A DNA stretch of 11,368 nt from VRUE01 sp046733315 (GTDB taxonomy: Bacteria; Actinomycetota; Thermoleophilia; Solirubrobacterales; 70-9), in contig JBKPOV010000205.1 of the NCBI GenBank assembly GCA_046733315.1, positions 1-11,368 on the forward strand, in the 5' to 3' direction. Made by a program: the position numbers and the translations under genes. Shown here piece by piece: positions 1 to 5,433 of this stretch; the first letter of the stretch is position 1; the number at the start of each line of letters is the position of its first letter. The notes beneath the pieces are model-generated. The model ran no database searches. It was not told the origin of the DNA and was given only the letters and a program-made list of their open reading frames with translations.

Positions 1-188
1 AGGTCGACCTGACTGGGGAAGTGGTATGTGAGGGAGCCGAGGGCGACGCCGGCCGTGTTCGCCACCCGCCGGTTGGTCACCGCGGGCACACCCTCGCGGC
101 CGATCAGCTCGACCGTGGCGCGGAGGATGCGCTCGCGGGTATCGGGAGGTGCGACGGTGGCCAAGAAGCGCCAGCCTACCCGCTTCAC
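1..188 (-). CDS. TetR-family transcriptional regulator, N-terminal part (cut by window edge)
   Basis: The minus strand encodes the N-terminal DNA-binding domain of a TetR-type repressor; the ligand-binding C-terminus lies beyond base 1. Sixty-two residues are visible. They read like a TetR helix-turn-helix: a first helix with TRERILRATVELIGREG, then VTNRRVANTAGVALGSLTYHFPS, with the typical Y-H-F ending of the recognition helix. GTG at 188 is the most upstream start in frame because a TAA stop immediately precedes it; a TTG at 164 would also leave the domain intact. Neither start has a convincing Shine-Dalgarno sequence. The gene is divergent from the amidase gene and a perfect palindrome lies between them, so it probably represses itself and the amidase. 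The family is clear; the ligand is unknown. Confidence 0.85.
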   Translation of the reverse strand, partial: MKRVGWRFLATVAPPDTRERILRATVELIGREGVPAVTNRRVANTAGVALGSLTYHFPSQVD

Positions 189-193
189 TTATC

Positions 194-209
194 GTTCGTT
201 CGAACGAAC
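194..209. promoter_or_regulatory. Probable TetR operator, perfect 16-bp palindrome
   Basis: GTTCGTTCGAACGAAC is fully self-complementary. It lies 5 bp upstream of the tetR GTG start and 24 bp upstream of the amidase ATG at 234, in the only gap between these divergent genes. TetR regulators usually bind palindromes of about this size in the intergenic region they share with their target. Binding here would cover both promoters. The symmetry is read directly from the sequence; the binding protein is inferred from position. Confidence 0.7.
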
Positions 210-233
210 TAGATGCGGCAAGGGAGACGAAAA

Positions 234-1634
234 ATGGCGACGACGACAGCTTCAACCGCCGGCCTGCAGGAGCAGACGTTGCTGCTGCAGGCCGGAGAGA
301 CGACATCGCGAGAGCTGGTCGAAGCGGCGCTCGAGCGTGCCGAAGCGACCCAGGAGACCCTCAACGCCTTCCGCGTCGTCTGCTCCGAAGACGCGTTGAG
401 CGCCGCAGACGAGGCCGACCGACGCCTCGCGGACGGTGACCGAGCGCCCCTGCTGGGAGTGCCCGTCGCGATCAAGGACGACGTCGATATGAGTGGCCAC
501 ACGAGCCCCTTCGGCTGCGGTGGTGGCAGTCCGGCCGTACGCGATGCCGAGGTGGTGCGGCGGCTGCGGGAGGCCGGGGCGATCCCGATCGGCAAGACGC
601 ATGCGCCCGAGGTTGGCCAGTGGCACTTCACCGAGACGCCCCTGCACGGCGCCACCCGCAACCCCTGGAACACCGACCACACTCCGGGCGGTTCCAGCGG
701 CGGTGCGGCGGCCGCAGTCGCGGCCGGCGTGGTCCCGGCCGCGATCGGCTCCGACGGAGCTGGTTCGATCCGCATCCCCGCGGCCTGGACCGGCTTGGTC
801 GGGTTGAAGCCCCAGCGCGGCCGCGTCTCCACCTGGCCCGATCCCGAGGCCTTCAACGGACTCAGCTGTTACGGCCCGCTCGCCCGCAGCACCGCCGACG
901 CCGCCCTGCTGCTCGACGCGATCCACGGCAACGTCCCAGCCGACCTGCACAAGCCGCCCGCGCCGCCGGAAACCTTCTCGCAGGCCGCCGCCCGCGAGCC
1001 CGGTCCGCTGCGCATCGCTGTCTCCTTCGCCACCCCCTTCGGCGTCGTCAACAAGCTCGATCCGGAGCATCGCGATGCTATTGAAGGATTCGCCGACCGC
1101 CTGGCGGACCTGGGCCACGAGATCGTCCGCGTCGATCCCGACTACGGCATGGTCGGCCCGGCGATCGTTCCGCGCGGCATGGCCGGCGTCGACGCCTGGC
1201 TGCGTGCGCACGGCGAAGACCGCTCTGCGCTGGAGTCACGAACCCGCACCCATGCCCGCCTCGGACGGGCACTGAGCGGCCTGCCGCTGCGCATCTCCCG
1301 TACGGCGGAGCCGGGCCTGCGACGGCGGGTGGGCCGTATCTTCGAGCAATGCGACGTCGTTCTAACCCCCACCACGGCAAGGCCAGCACCGCGAATCGGA
1401 GCGCTGCAGGGCAAGGGCTACTGGAAGACCAGCTCGACCGCAGGCGCAATCTGCCCCTTCGCCTTCGCCTGGAACGTGGTCGGCTGGCCCGGGATCAGCG
1501 TCCCCGCCGGCCTCACCTCGAAGGGCCTGCCGATCGGCGCCCAGCTGCTCGGCCGCGAAAACGACGAGACCACCCTGCTCTCCCTGGCCGGTCAGGTCGA
1601 GCGCACCGAAGGCGGCTGGGCGCGGCCAGAGTGA
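234..1634 (+). CDS. Amidase signature (AS) family hydrolase
   Basis: A 466-residue serine amidase of the amidase-signature family, which hydrolyses carboxamide bonds through a Ser-cisSer-Lys triad. All three residues are visible: Lys81 in AIKDD, cis-Ser154 in the GGSSGG block, and nucleophile Ser178 in GSIRIPA. The 24-residue spacing between the two serines is the family norm. The length fits a complete free-standing amidase. ATG at 234 is preferred over an in-frame ATG at 213 because GGGAG at 222-226 is well placed for 234. No signal peptide is seen, so it is probably cytoplasmic. The substrate cannot be told: the family includes GatA, indoleacetamide hydrolases and broad-range amidases. No gatB or gatC is adjacent, which argues against GatA. 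The divergent TetR gene suggests induction by a small molecule. Confidence 0.9.
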   Translation: MATTTASTAGLQEQTLLLQAGETTSRELVEAALERAEATQETLNAFRVVCSEDALSAADEADRRLADGDRAPLLGVPVAIKDDVDMSGHTSPFGCGGGSPAVRDAEVVRRLREAGAIPIGKTHAPEVGQWHFTETPLHGATRNPWNTDHTPGGSSGGAAAAVAAGVVPAAIGSDGAGSIRIPAAWTGLVGLKPQRGRVSTWPDPEAFNGLSCYGPLARSTADAALLLDAIHGNVPADLHKPPAPPETFSQAAAREPGPLRIAVSFATPFGVVNKLDPEHRDAIEGFADRLADLGHEIVRVDPDYGMVGPAIVPRGMAGVDAWLRAHGEDRSALESRTRTHARLGRALSGLPLRISRTAEPGLRRRVGRIFEQCDVVLTPTTARPAPRIGALQGKGYWKTSSTAGAICPFAFAWNVVGWPGISVPAGLTSKGLPIGAQLLGRENDETTLLSLAGQVERTEGGWARPE

Positions 1635-1750
1635 GGGCCCATCCCGGTAGGGGGTTCCAATTAACTTTTTTCGAAGTTTCGCGGGAGGGCTGGCGCCCGG
1701 TGCGAAGCGCGAAAAAGTACAAGACGTTCCACCCCTACCGGGATGGGCCC
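1635..1750. repeat. 116-bp imperfect palindrome with 19-bp terminal inverted repeats
   Basis: Bases 1635-1653 (GGGCCCATCCCGGTAGGGG) are exactly the reverse complement of 1732-1750. Inner parts are also related: ACTTTTTTCG near 1664 matches, inverted, CGCGAAAAAGT near 1709-1719. The whole segment could therefore fold back. It starts directly after the amidase TGA stop, and its right arm supplies the last codons and TAG stop of the convergent glycosyltransferase gene. The triplet TGA flanks both sides (1632-1634 and 1751-1753), which could be a short target duplication or chance. It could be a MITE-like non-autonomous element or a bidirectional terminator between convergent genes. The T-runs lie inside the loop rather than just after the stem, so a classic intrinsic terminator is not obvious. 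Confidence 0.65.
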
Positions 1751-2448
1751 TGAGCGCGATCGCGATAGGCGCGGACGAAGTCGAGCAGCTGGCTGCCGCG
1801 ATGGAAGAAGCCGGCGAAGCTGCGGCCGGTGGCGCGGTGGGAGAGGTCAAGCTCGTACTCGCCGACGCGATAGCCAGCCCGCACCGCGTCGACCGTCATG
1901 CCCAGCTCCATCCCGTAGCCGGCGGCGAGGGGGAGGACTGCGCGCAGCACCTCGAGTCGCATCGCCCGCTGGCCGGAGATCGGCGCAGTCGCCTCGAAGC
2001 CGCAAAGCCGCCGGATCGCCCAGCGGGCGAAGCCGAGCGCGGCCCCTAGGCCACCGCCGACCCGCTTCGCGAATGCGGCCACGGCAAGGTCGCACTCGCC
2101 GTCCTCAACGGCGATGAGGAGCGGCACGAGGCGAGCCGCCGACTCCCCCAGGTCGCCGTCACAAAGCAGCACCAGGTCGGGCCCTACCCCGTCGCTCAGC
2201 ATCGCCTCCGCGGCGGCGCTGACGTTGCCGCCCTTGCCATGCGGCCGTCCCCGGCTGACGACCTTCGCCCCACCGGCCATTGCCACCTCGGCGCTGCCGT
2301 CGCTGGACGCATCGTCCGCGACCCAGATATCCGCGTTTGGAAACGAGCTGCGGACGGCCGCGATCGTCGCTCCAAGCCGATCTGCCTCGTTGTGCACGGC
2401 AACGATCACGGCGAGCGATCGGCCAGAGCCTCGTTCTTCATGATTCAC
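1735..2448 (-). CDS. Family 2 glycosyltransferase
   Basis: A 237-residue GT-A fold (GT2) glycosyltransferase that transfers a sugar from a nucleotide-activated donor. The N-terminal strand VIVAVHNEADR, the paired acidic residues at D45-D46 (VADDASSDGS), the GKGGN segment near residues 71-75 and a DGD metal-binding motif at residues 97-99 are all present. The C-terminal half has SGQRAMR and GYGMELGMTVDA, typical of actinobacterial GT2 enzymes acting on lipid or small-molecule acceptors. No clear membrane segments are visible, so it is probably cytoplasmic or peripheral. The start is GTG at 2448, 20 bp from the divergent biotin carrier start, with no good ribosome site. The last codons and stop lie inside the right arm of the 1635-1750 inverted repeat. 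Acceptor and donor are unknown. Confidence 0.83.
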   Translation of the reverse strand: MNHEERGSGRSLAVIVAVHNEADRLGATIAAVRSSFPNADIWVADDASSDGSAEVAMAGGAKVVSRGRPHGKGGNVSAAAEAMLSDGVGPDLVLLCDGDLGESAARLVPLLIAVEDGECDLAVAAFAKRVGGGLGAALGFARWAIRRLCGFEATAPISGQRAMRLEVLRAVLPLAAGYGMELGMTVDAVRAGYRVGEYELDLSHRATGRSFAGFFHRGSQLLDFVRAYRDRAQGPSR

Positions 2449-2454
2449 GGCGGC

Positions 2455-2460
2455 TATTGT
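2455..2460 (+). promoter_or_regulatory. Putative -10 box of a leaderless promoter for the biotin carrier operon
   Basis: TATTGT lies exactly 8 nt before the ATG at 2469 and there is no Shine-Dalgarno sequence, so transcription probably begins at or next to the start codon. The same 8-nt spacing recurs at bioB and bioA in this window. No recognisable -35 box was seen. The promoter lies in the 20-bp gap shared with the divergent glycosyltransferase gene. Confidence 0.45.
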
Positions 2461-2468
2461 GCCCCGCC

Positions 2469-2678
2469 ATGAACATCGAGGCGCACATCACCGGCAACGT
2501 GTGGAAAATCGAGGTTGCCGTCGGGGACACGGTGGAGGACGGGGACACCGTTGTGATCCTCGAGTCGATGAAGATGGAGATCCCCGTCGAGGCCGAAGAC
2601 GATGGCACCGTCAAGGAGATCCGCTGCGAGGAGGGCCAGTCGGTCAGCGAAGGCGACGTCCTCGTAGTGCTCGAGTGA
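2469..2678 (+). CDS. Stand-alone biotin carrier domain protein
   Basis: A 69-residue protein that is essentially one biotinyl/lipoyl domain. The biotin attachment motif ESMKME is present, with the acceptor lysine at residue 35, and the flanking beta-strands (AHITGNVWKIEVAVGD, then GTVKEIRCEEGQSVSEGD) complete the hammerhead fold. It closely resembles the small mycobacterial biotinylated protein TB7.3 and similar actinobacterial carriers, whose exact role is poorly understood. BirA would attach biotin; the carrier could serve an acyl-CoA carboxylase whose other subunits are elsewhere. The start ATG at 2469 is apparently leaderless. Its stop overlaps the next start by 4 bp (GTGA), so it is translationally coupled to the crotonase-fold gene. 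The local bio genes would provide its cofactor. Confidence 0.9.
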   Translation: MNIEAHITGNVWKIEVAVGDTVEDGDTVVILESMKMEIPVEAEDDGTVKEIRCEEGQSVSEGDVLVVLE

Positions 2679-3481
2679 ACGATCGACTCGCCGGCGGCAA
2701 GCTGCTCCTCGACTCGCCCGCCGAGGCGGTCGTCCGCCTCCGCATCTCCAACCCCGAGCGCCGCAACGCGCTCGACCACGAGATCCTCGACGCGATCGCC
2801 GAGACGGTGCCCCGCCTCGACCGGGGAATCGAGACCCGCTGCTTGCTGATCACCGGGGCTCCACCGGTCTTCTCGGCCGGCTATGACATCGCCTCGATCC
2901 CCGCCGAGACCTTCGAGCGTGACGCCGAGGCGCTTGTCGCCCACCCCTTCCACGCCGCAACCGAGGCGCTGGCCAATCACCCTTGGCCGACCGTGGCAGC
3001 GATCAACGGTCACTGCATCGGCGGCGGCCTCGAGGTAGCCGTCACCTGTGACCTGCGAATCGCGGCCGCCGGAGCCAAGCTCGGCATGCCGCCGGTAAAG
3101 CTGGGTCTCGTTTACAGCCACACCGGGCTGCGCAAGTTCCTCGAGACGATCGGCGTGGCCCGTACCAAGGAGCTCTTCCTCACCGGCCGCAATTTCGAGG
3201 CCGCCCGTGCTGCCGAGATCGGCCTCGTCCACGAAGTCGTGCCCGCCGAGCAGCTCGAGGAGGCGGCCGTCGCATTAGCGGCGGAGATCGCCTCCAACGC
3301 GCCGCTCTCGATGCGCGGCAACAAAAGCGCGATCGACCTGCTCGCCGCCTCACCGGTGATCAGCGAGCAGCAGGAGGCCGGCCTGATCGCCCTGCGCGAG
3401 TCCTGCTTTGCCTCGGAAGACTTTCGCGAGGGCATCGAAGCTTTCGCCGAGAAGCGCAAGCCCGAGTGGAAGGGACGATGA
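2675..3481 (+). CDS. Enoyl-CoA hydratase/isomerase (crotonase) family protein, methylmalonyl-CoA decarboxylase-like
   Basis: A 268-residue crotonase-fold enzyme acting on a CoA thioester. The two oxyanion-hole segments are SAGYDI (67-72) and HCIGGGLE (113-120). Canonical hydratases carry a second catalytic glutamate in a PE-x-x-LG segment; here the segment reads PPVKLGLVY (139-147), so that Glu is absent. This segment, together with SAGYDI and a C-terminus near EGIEAFAEKRKPEW, resembles E. coli methylmalonyl-CoA decarboxylase (ScpB), which has SAGHDI and TPVNLGVPY. The ScpB active-site Tyr appears kept (Tyr147), while its His is Tyr70 here. The resemblance is from memory of the family, not an alignment. 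The GTG start overlaps the biotin carrier stop and the gene's end overlaps the glycosylase ATG by 4 bp. Another crotonase activity is possible. Confidence 0.8.
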   Translation: MNDRLAGGKLLLDSPAEAVVRLRISNPERRNALDHEILDAIAETVPRLDRGIETRCLLITGAPPVFSAGYDIASIPAETFERDAEALVAHPFHAATEALANHPWPTVAAINGHCIGGGLEVAVTCDLRIAAAGAKLGMPPVKLGLVYSHTGLRKFLETIGVARTKELFLTGRNFEAARAAEIGLVHEVVPAEQLEEAAVALAAEIASNAPLSMRGNKSAIDLLAASPVISEQQEAGLIALRESCFASEDFREGIEAFAEKRKPEWKGR

Positions 3482-4113
3482 GCGCGAAGGCGCGCAAACA
3501 GCTCGCCGCCAGCGACCCGACGATGGCGGCACTGATCGAGCGGGTCGGCAAAATCGACATCGCGACCCGGCTGCGGCGACGCAGCGAGGAGCGTCCGGCC
3601 GATGCCTACGGCGCACTACTGCGAGCGATCGTCGGCCAACAGCTCTCGACCAAGGCGGCGCGGACGATCTACGGGCGCGTGCTGGAGCTCTTCGGCGGCA
3701 AGACGCCATCGCCGGAGCAACTGCTTGAGGCCGACGAAGCCGACCTGCGCGCCGCCGGCCTCTCCGGTCGCAAGGTCGAATACATCCGTGATCTGGCCTC
3801 CCACGTAATCGAGGGAGAGCTTGAGCTTGACCGCCTCGACCAGCTCGAGGACGAGGCGGTGATCGAGGAGATCGTCGCGGTGCGTGGCCTCGGCGTCTGG
3901 ACCGCGGAGATGTTCCTGATCTTTCACCTCGAACGGCCCGACGTGCTTTCAGGCGGTGACCTCGGCATCCGCAAGGCAGTGCAGATCGAGTACGGCCTGG
4001 ACGAGATGCCGACGCCGACGCGGGTGCTGGAGATCGGCGAGCCCTGGCGCCCGCAGCGAAGCCTCGCCTCGCTGTACCTCTGGGAGTCGCTTGCAAACGC
4101 ACCCGTAGATTGA
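3478..4113 (+). CDS. DNA-3-methyladenine glycosylase II (AlkA-like, HhH-GPD superfamily)
   Basis: A 211-residue base-excision repair glycosylase, probably removing alkylated purines such as 3-methyladenine from DNA. The core YGALLRAIVGQQLSTKAA (44-61) is the usual family start. A helix-hairpin-helix with VRGLGVWTAEMFL lies near residues 135-147, followed by the Gly/Pro-rich loop and catalytic Asp161 in GGDLGIRKA. The C-terminal WRPQRSLASLYLW is typical of the AlkA/Mag branch. It lacks the iron-sulfur cysteines of the MutY/Nth branch and the N-terminal AlkA extension, so it resembles the shorter yeast Mag1 type. ATG at 3478 is favoured over a GTG at 3466 because GGAAGGGA precedes it and it overlaps the upstream stop as ATGA. 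It is the last gene of a three-gene operon whose other members suggest no repair role. Confidence 0.88.
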   Translation: MSAKARKQLAASDPTMAALIERVGKIDIATRLRRRSEERPADAYGALLRAIVGQQLSTKAARTIYGRVLELFGGKTPSPEQLLEADEADLRAAGLSGRKVEYIRDLASHVIEGELELDRLDQLEDEAVIEEIVAVRGLGVWTAEMFLIFHLERPDVLSGGDLGIRKAVQIEYGLDEMPTPTRVLEIGEPWRPQRSLASLYLWESLANAPVD

Positions 4114-4128
4114 GTCCCGGCCGCGCGA

Positions 4129-4245
4129 GACCGACAAGAAGGCTATGCGCCTGCGTTTCTGGCTTGGCTGATGCTCGACCTCGGTCACTTCAAGCAGGTC
4201 AACGACACGCTCGGGCACTCGGCCGGGGACCGCGTGCTCGCCGAG
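4129..4245 (+). pseudogene. Remnant of a GGDEF (diguanylate cyclase) gene
   Basis: One frame here translates to about 39 residues, ending in MLDLGHFKQVNDTLGHSAGD and RVLAE. This closely matches the first part of a GGDEF domain (canonical LDLDHFKxxND, LGHxxGDxxL), the region that binds metal and nucleotide in diguanylate cyclases. One conserved Asp is Gly (LDLG instead of LDLD). The similarity stops at about 4245, before any GG(D/E)EF signature, and no plausible start or upstream sensor domain is found. It is therefore a decayed fragment. The convergent GH3 gene reads antisense through it, and its last 19 codons correspond to 4188-4244. This suggests a deletion that fused the GH3 3' end to the remnant. 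Confidence 0.7.
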
Positions 4246-5345
4246 AGGCGATGGCGGAGCCGCAGCACGCGGCCGGCCGACGCTTCGAAAGCTGGCCGTT
4301 GCAGACCGCGAGCGCGCAGGCCCCGCAGCATCGCCTCATGGGCGCTGGCGGCGGCGCGATAGTCGGCGAAGAGAAGCAGGTCGGTTCCCGCCTCGACAGC
4401 GGCGGTCGCGGCCTCGGCCGGACCGCCAAAGCTCCGCACGGCGACCGATTCCAGCGCATCCGTGATCGAAACGCCGTGGAAGCCGATGCGCCCCCGCAGC
4501 TCGCCGGTCGCGATCTGCCGGGCGAACGCCGCCGGTCGCGACGAGAAAGCAGGGTAGATCGCGGTGCTCAGCATCACCAGCTCGCCGCCCTGCGCGACGT
4601 AGTCGCGGTACGGCTGCTCATCGACTGCGCGCAGGGTTCGCTTCGGCAGGTTGATCCGCTGCACAGCGAAGTCGGTGTTCTCCGCGGCCGCCCCGAGACC
4701 CGGAAAGTGCTTGGCGGTGGTGGCGATTCCCCCGGCCCCCAGGCCTTGCGCGAAGGGCAGGGCCGTAGCGGTAACCTGGGCGGGGCTCGAGCCGAAGCCC
4801 CGTTCGGTCTCGGCGATCGTCCCACCCGGACGGGCGACGTCGAGAACCGGCGCCAGGTCCACATTGATGCCGGCACTCCGTAGATTCGCCGCGGTCGCGC
4901 GTCCCTGGCGGCGGCTGAACTCGGCACCGGAGCGCCCCATCTGCGCGGCGGATGCGCTCGGCGCACCGCTGAGACGCTTCACCAGCCCGCCCTCCTGGTC
5001 GACCATGACCAGCAGCGGGTCGCGCAATCCGGCGGGCCGGCGGATCGACTCGATTTCCGCACTCAGACGCCGCGCGGCCGCGCGGTTGGGCAGGTTGGCT
5101 TCGAAGAGGATCACCCCCGCCAGCTCGCCGTGGCGGATCATCCGCCGCAGCGGTGCCGGCACCCTGGCTCCAGGAAAGCCAGCGACGAGGCGCTCGCCCA
5201 CCAACTGCCGCGGAGAAAGCAGGGAGGCGGGACTCGGCTCCTCGGGTGCCCCTTGATCGCCGAGCGCGGCGCCGAAGGCGAAAGCGGCGATCGCCAGTCC
5301 GCTCGCCGCCGCGGCAGCAATCCGTCGCCGTCTCGCCGTCGCCAT
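4185..5345 (-). CDS. Exported glycoside hydrolase family 3 protein (NagZ-like beta-N-acetylhexosaminidase family)
   Basis: A 386-residue single-domain GH3 enzyme. An N-terminal ARRRR stretch and a hydrophobic run to about residue 29 look like a signal peptide or membrane anchor, pointing to cell-envelope glycan turnover. Family markers are VMVDQEGGLVKRL (113-124), the substrate-binding K212-H213 in KHFPGLG, and the probable nucleophile Asp296 in SITDALES. Canonical NagZ enzymes have an Asp-Ser/Thr-His acid/base dyad after KHFPGHG; here the segment is ENTDF, so the His is missing. Such variants occur in GH3, and NagZ activity is not assured. The ATG at 5345 is chosen because it opens the signal peptide; an in-frame GTG at 5396 would translate the hairpin at 5351-5397. 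The last 19 residues come from antisense GGDEF sequence and are probably not native. Confidence 0.85.
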   Translation of the reverse strand: MATARRRRIAAAAASGLAIAAFAFGAALGDQGAPEEPSPASLLSPRQLVGERLVAGFPGARVPAPLRRMIRHGELAGVILFEANLPNRAAARRLSAEIESIRRPAGLRDPLLVMVDQEGGLVKRLSGAPSASAAQMGRSGAEFSRRQGRATAANLRSAGINVDLAPVLDVARPGGTIAETERGFGSSPAQVTATALPFAQGLGAGGIATTAKHFPGLGAAAENTDFAVQRINLPKRTLRAVDEQPYRDYVAQGGELVMLSTAIYPAFSSRPAAFARQIATGELRGRIGFHGVSITDALESVAVRSFGGPAEAATAAVEAGTDLLLFADYRAAASAHEAMLRGLRARGLQRPAFEASAGRVLRLRHRLSASTRSPAECPSVSLTCLK

Positions 5346-5350
5346 CCCCA

Positions 5351-5397
5351 CGTGTCTGAGCTTACGGGGGGCTATGGGCCCCCTAAGCTCAGACACG
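5351..5397. repeat. Hairpin element H1 (GCTATG-loop family), upstream of bioB
   Basis: Bases 5351-5367 pair with 5381-5397 (17 positions, one C-C mismatch at 5365/5383), starting with the 14-bp perfect arm CGTGTCTGAGCTTA. The 13-nt loop is GGGGCTATGGGCC. In the same register, hairpins at 8206-8246 and 10656-10704 have 13-nt loops with GCTATG at positions 4-9 and GC at 11-12, although their stems differ. It lies between the divergent GH3 and bioB genes: 5 bp from the GH3 ATG, 22 bp before the bioB -10 box, and 36 bp before the bioB ATG. Confidence 0.75.
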
Positions 5398-5419
5398 CCC
5401 AGGCGTCCGGGCGGGCACC

Positions 5420-5425
5420 TAGCCT
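5420..5425 (+). promoter_or_regulatory. Putative -10 box of a leaderless bioB promoter
   Basis: TAGCCT stands exactly 8 nt before the bioB ATG at 5434, and no Shine-Dalgarno sequence precedes that start. The bioA start has TAGTCT with the same 8-nt spacing and the same CTAG context. This suggests leaderless transcripts from similar promoters. No -35 consensus was recognised. Confidence 0.5.
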
Positions 5426-5433
5426 TGCGCCGA

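Noticed and set aside
252..1211. Minus-strand frame of 319 codons opposite the amidase
   Set aside because: The amidase has its full catalytic triad; the opposite frame is a shadow of its GC-rich codons.
4139..4151. A further GCTATGCGCC match in the sense used by the hairpin loops, in the GGDEF remnant
   Set aside because: The loop pattern fits, but flanking bases do not pair in the same register (only isolated matches), so it is not counted as a fourth hairpin element; an eroded copy cannot be excluded.
5374..5433. Longer N-terminus for BioB starting at 5374
   Set aside because: It would start inside the loop of hairpin H1 and add 20 residues unlike BioB N-termini, while ATG 5434 has a -10 box at the recurring 8-nt spacing.
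5346..5433. Biotin or other riboswitch upstream of bioB
   Set aside because: No known riboswitch class was recognised and the bioB transcript appears leaderless, leaving the hairpin outside the mRNA.
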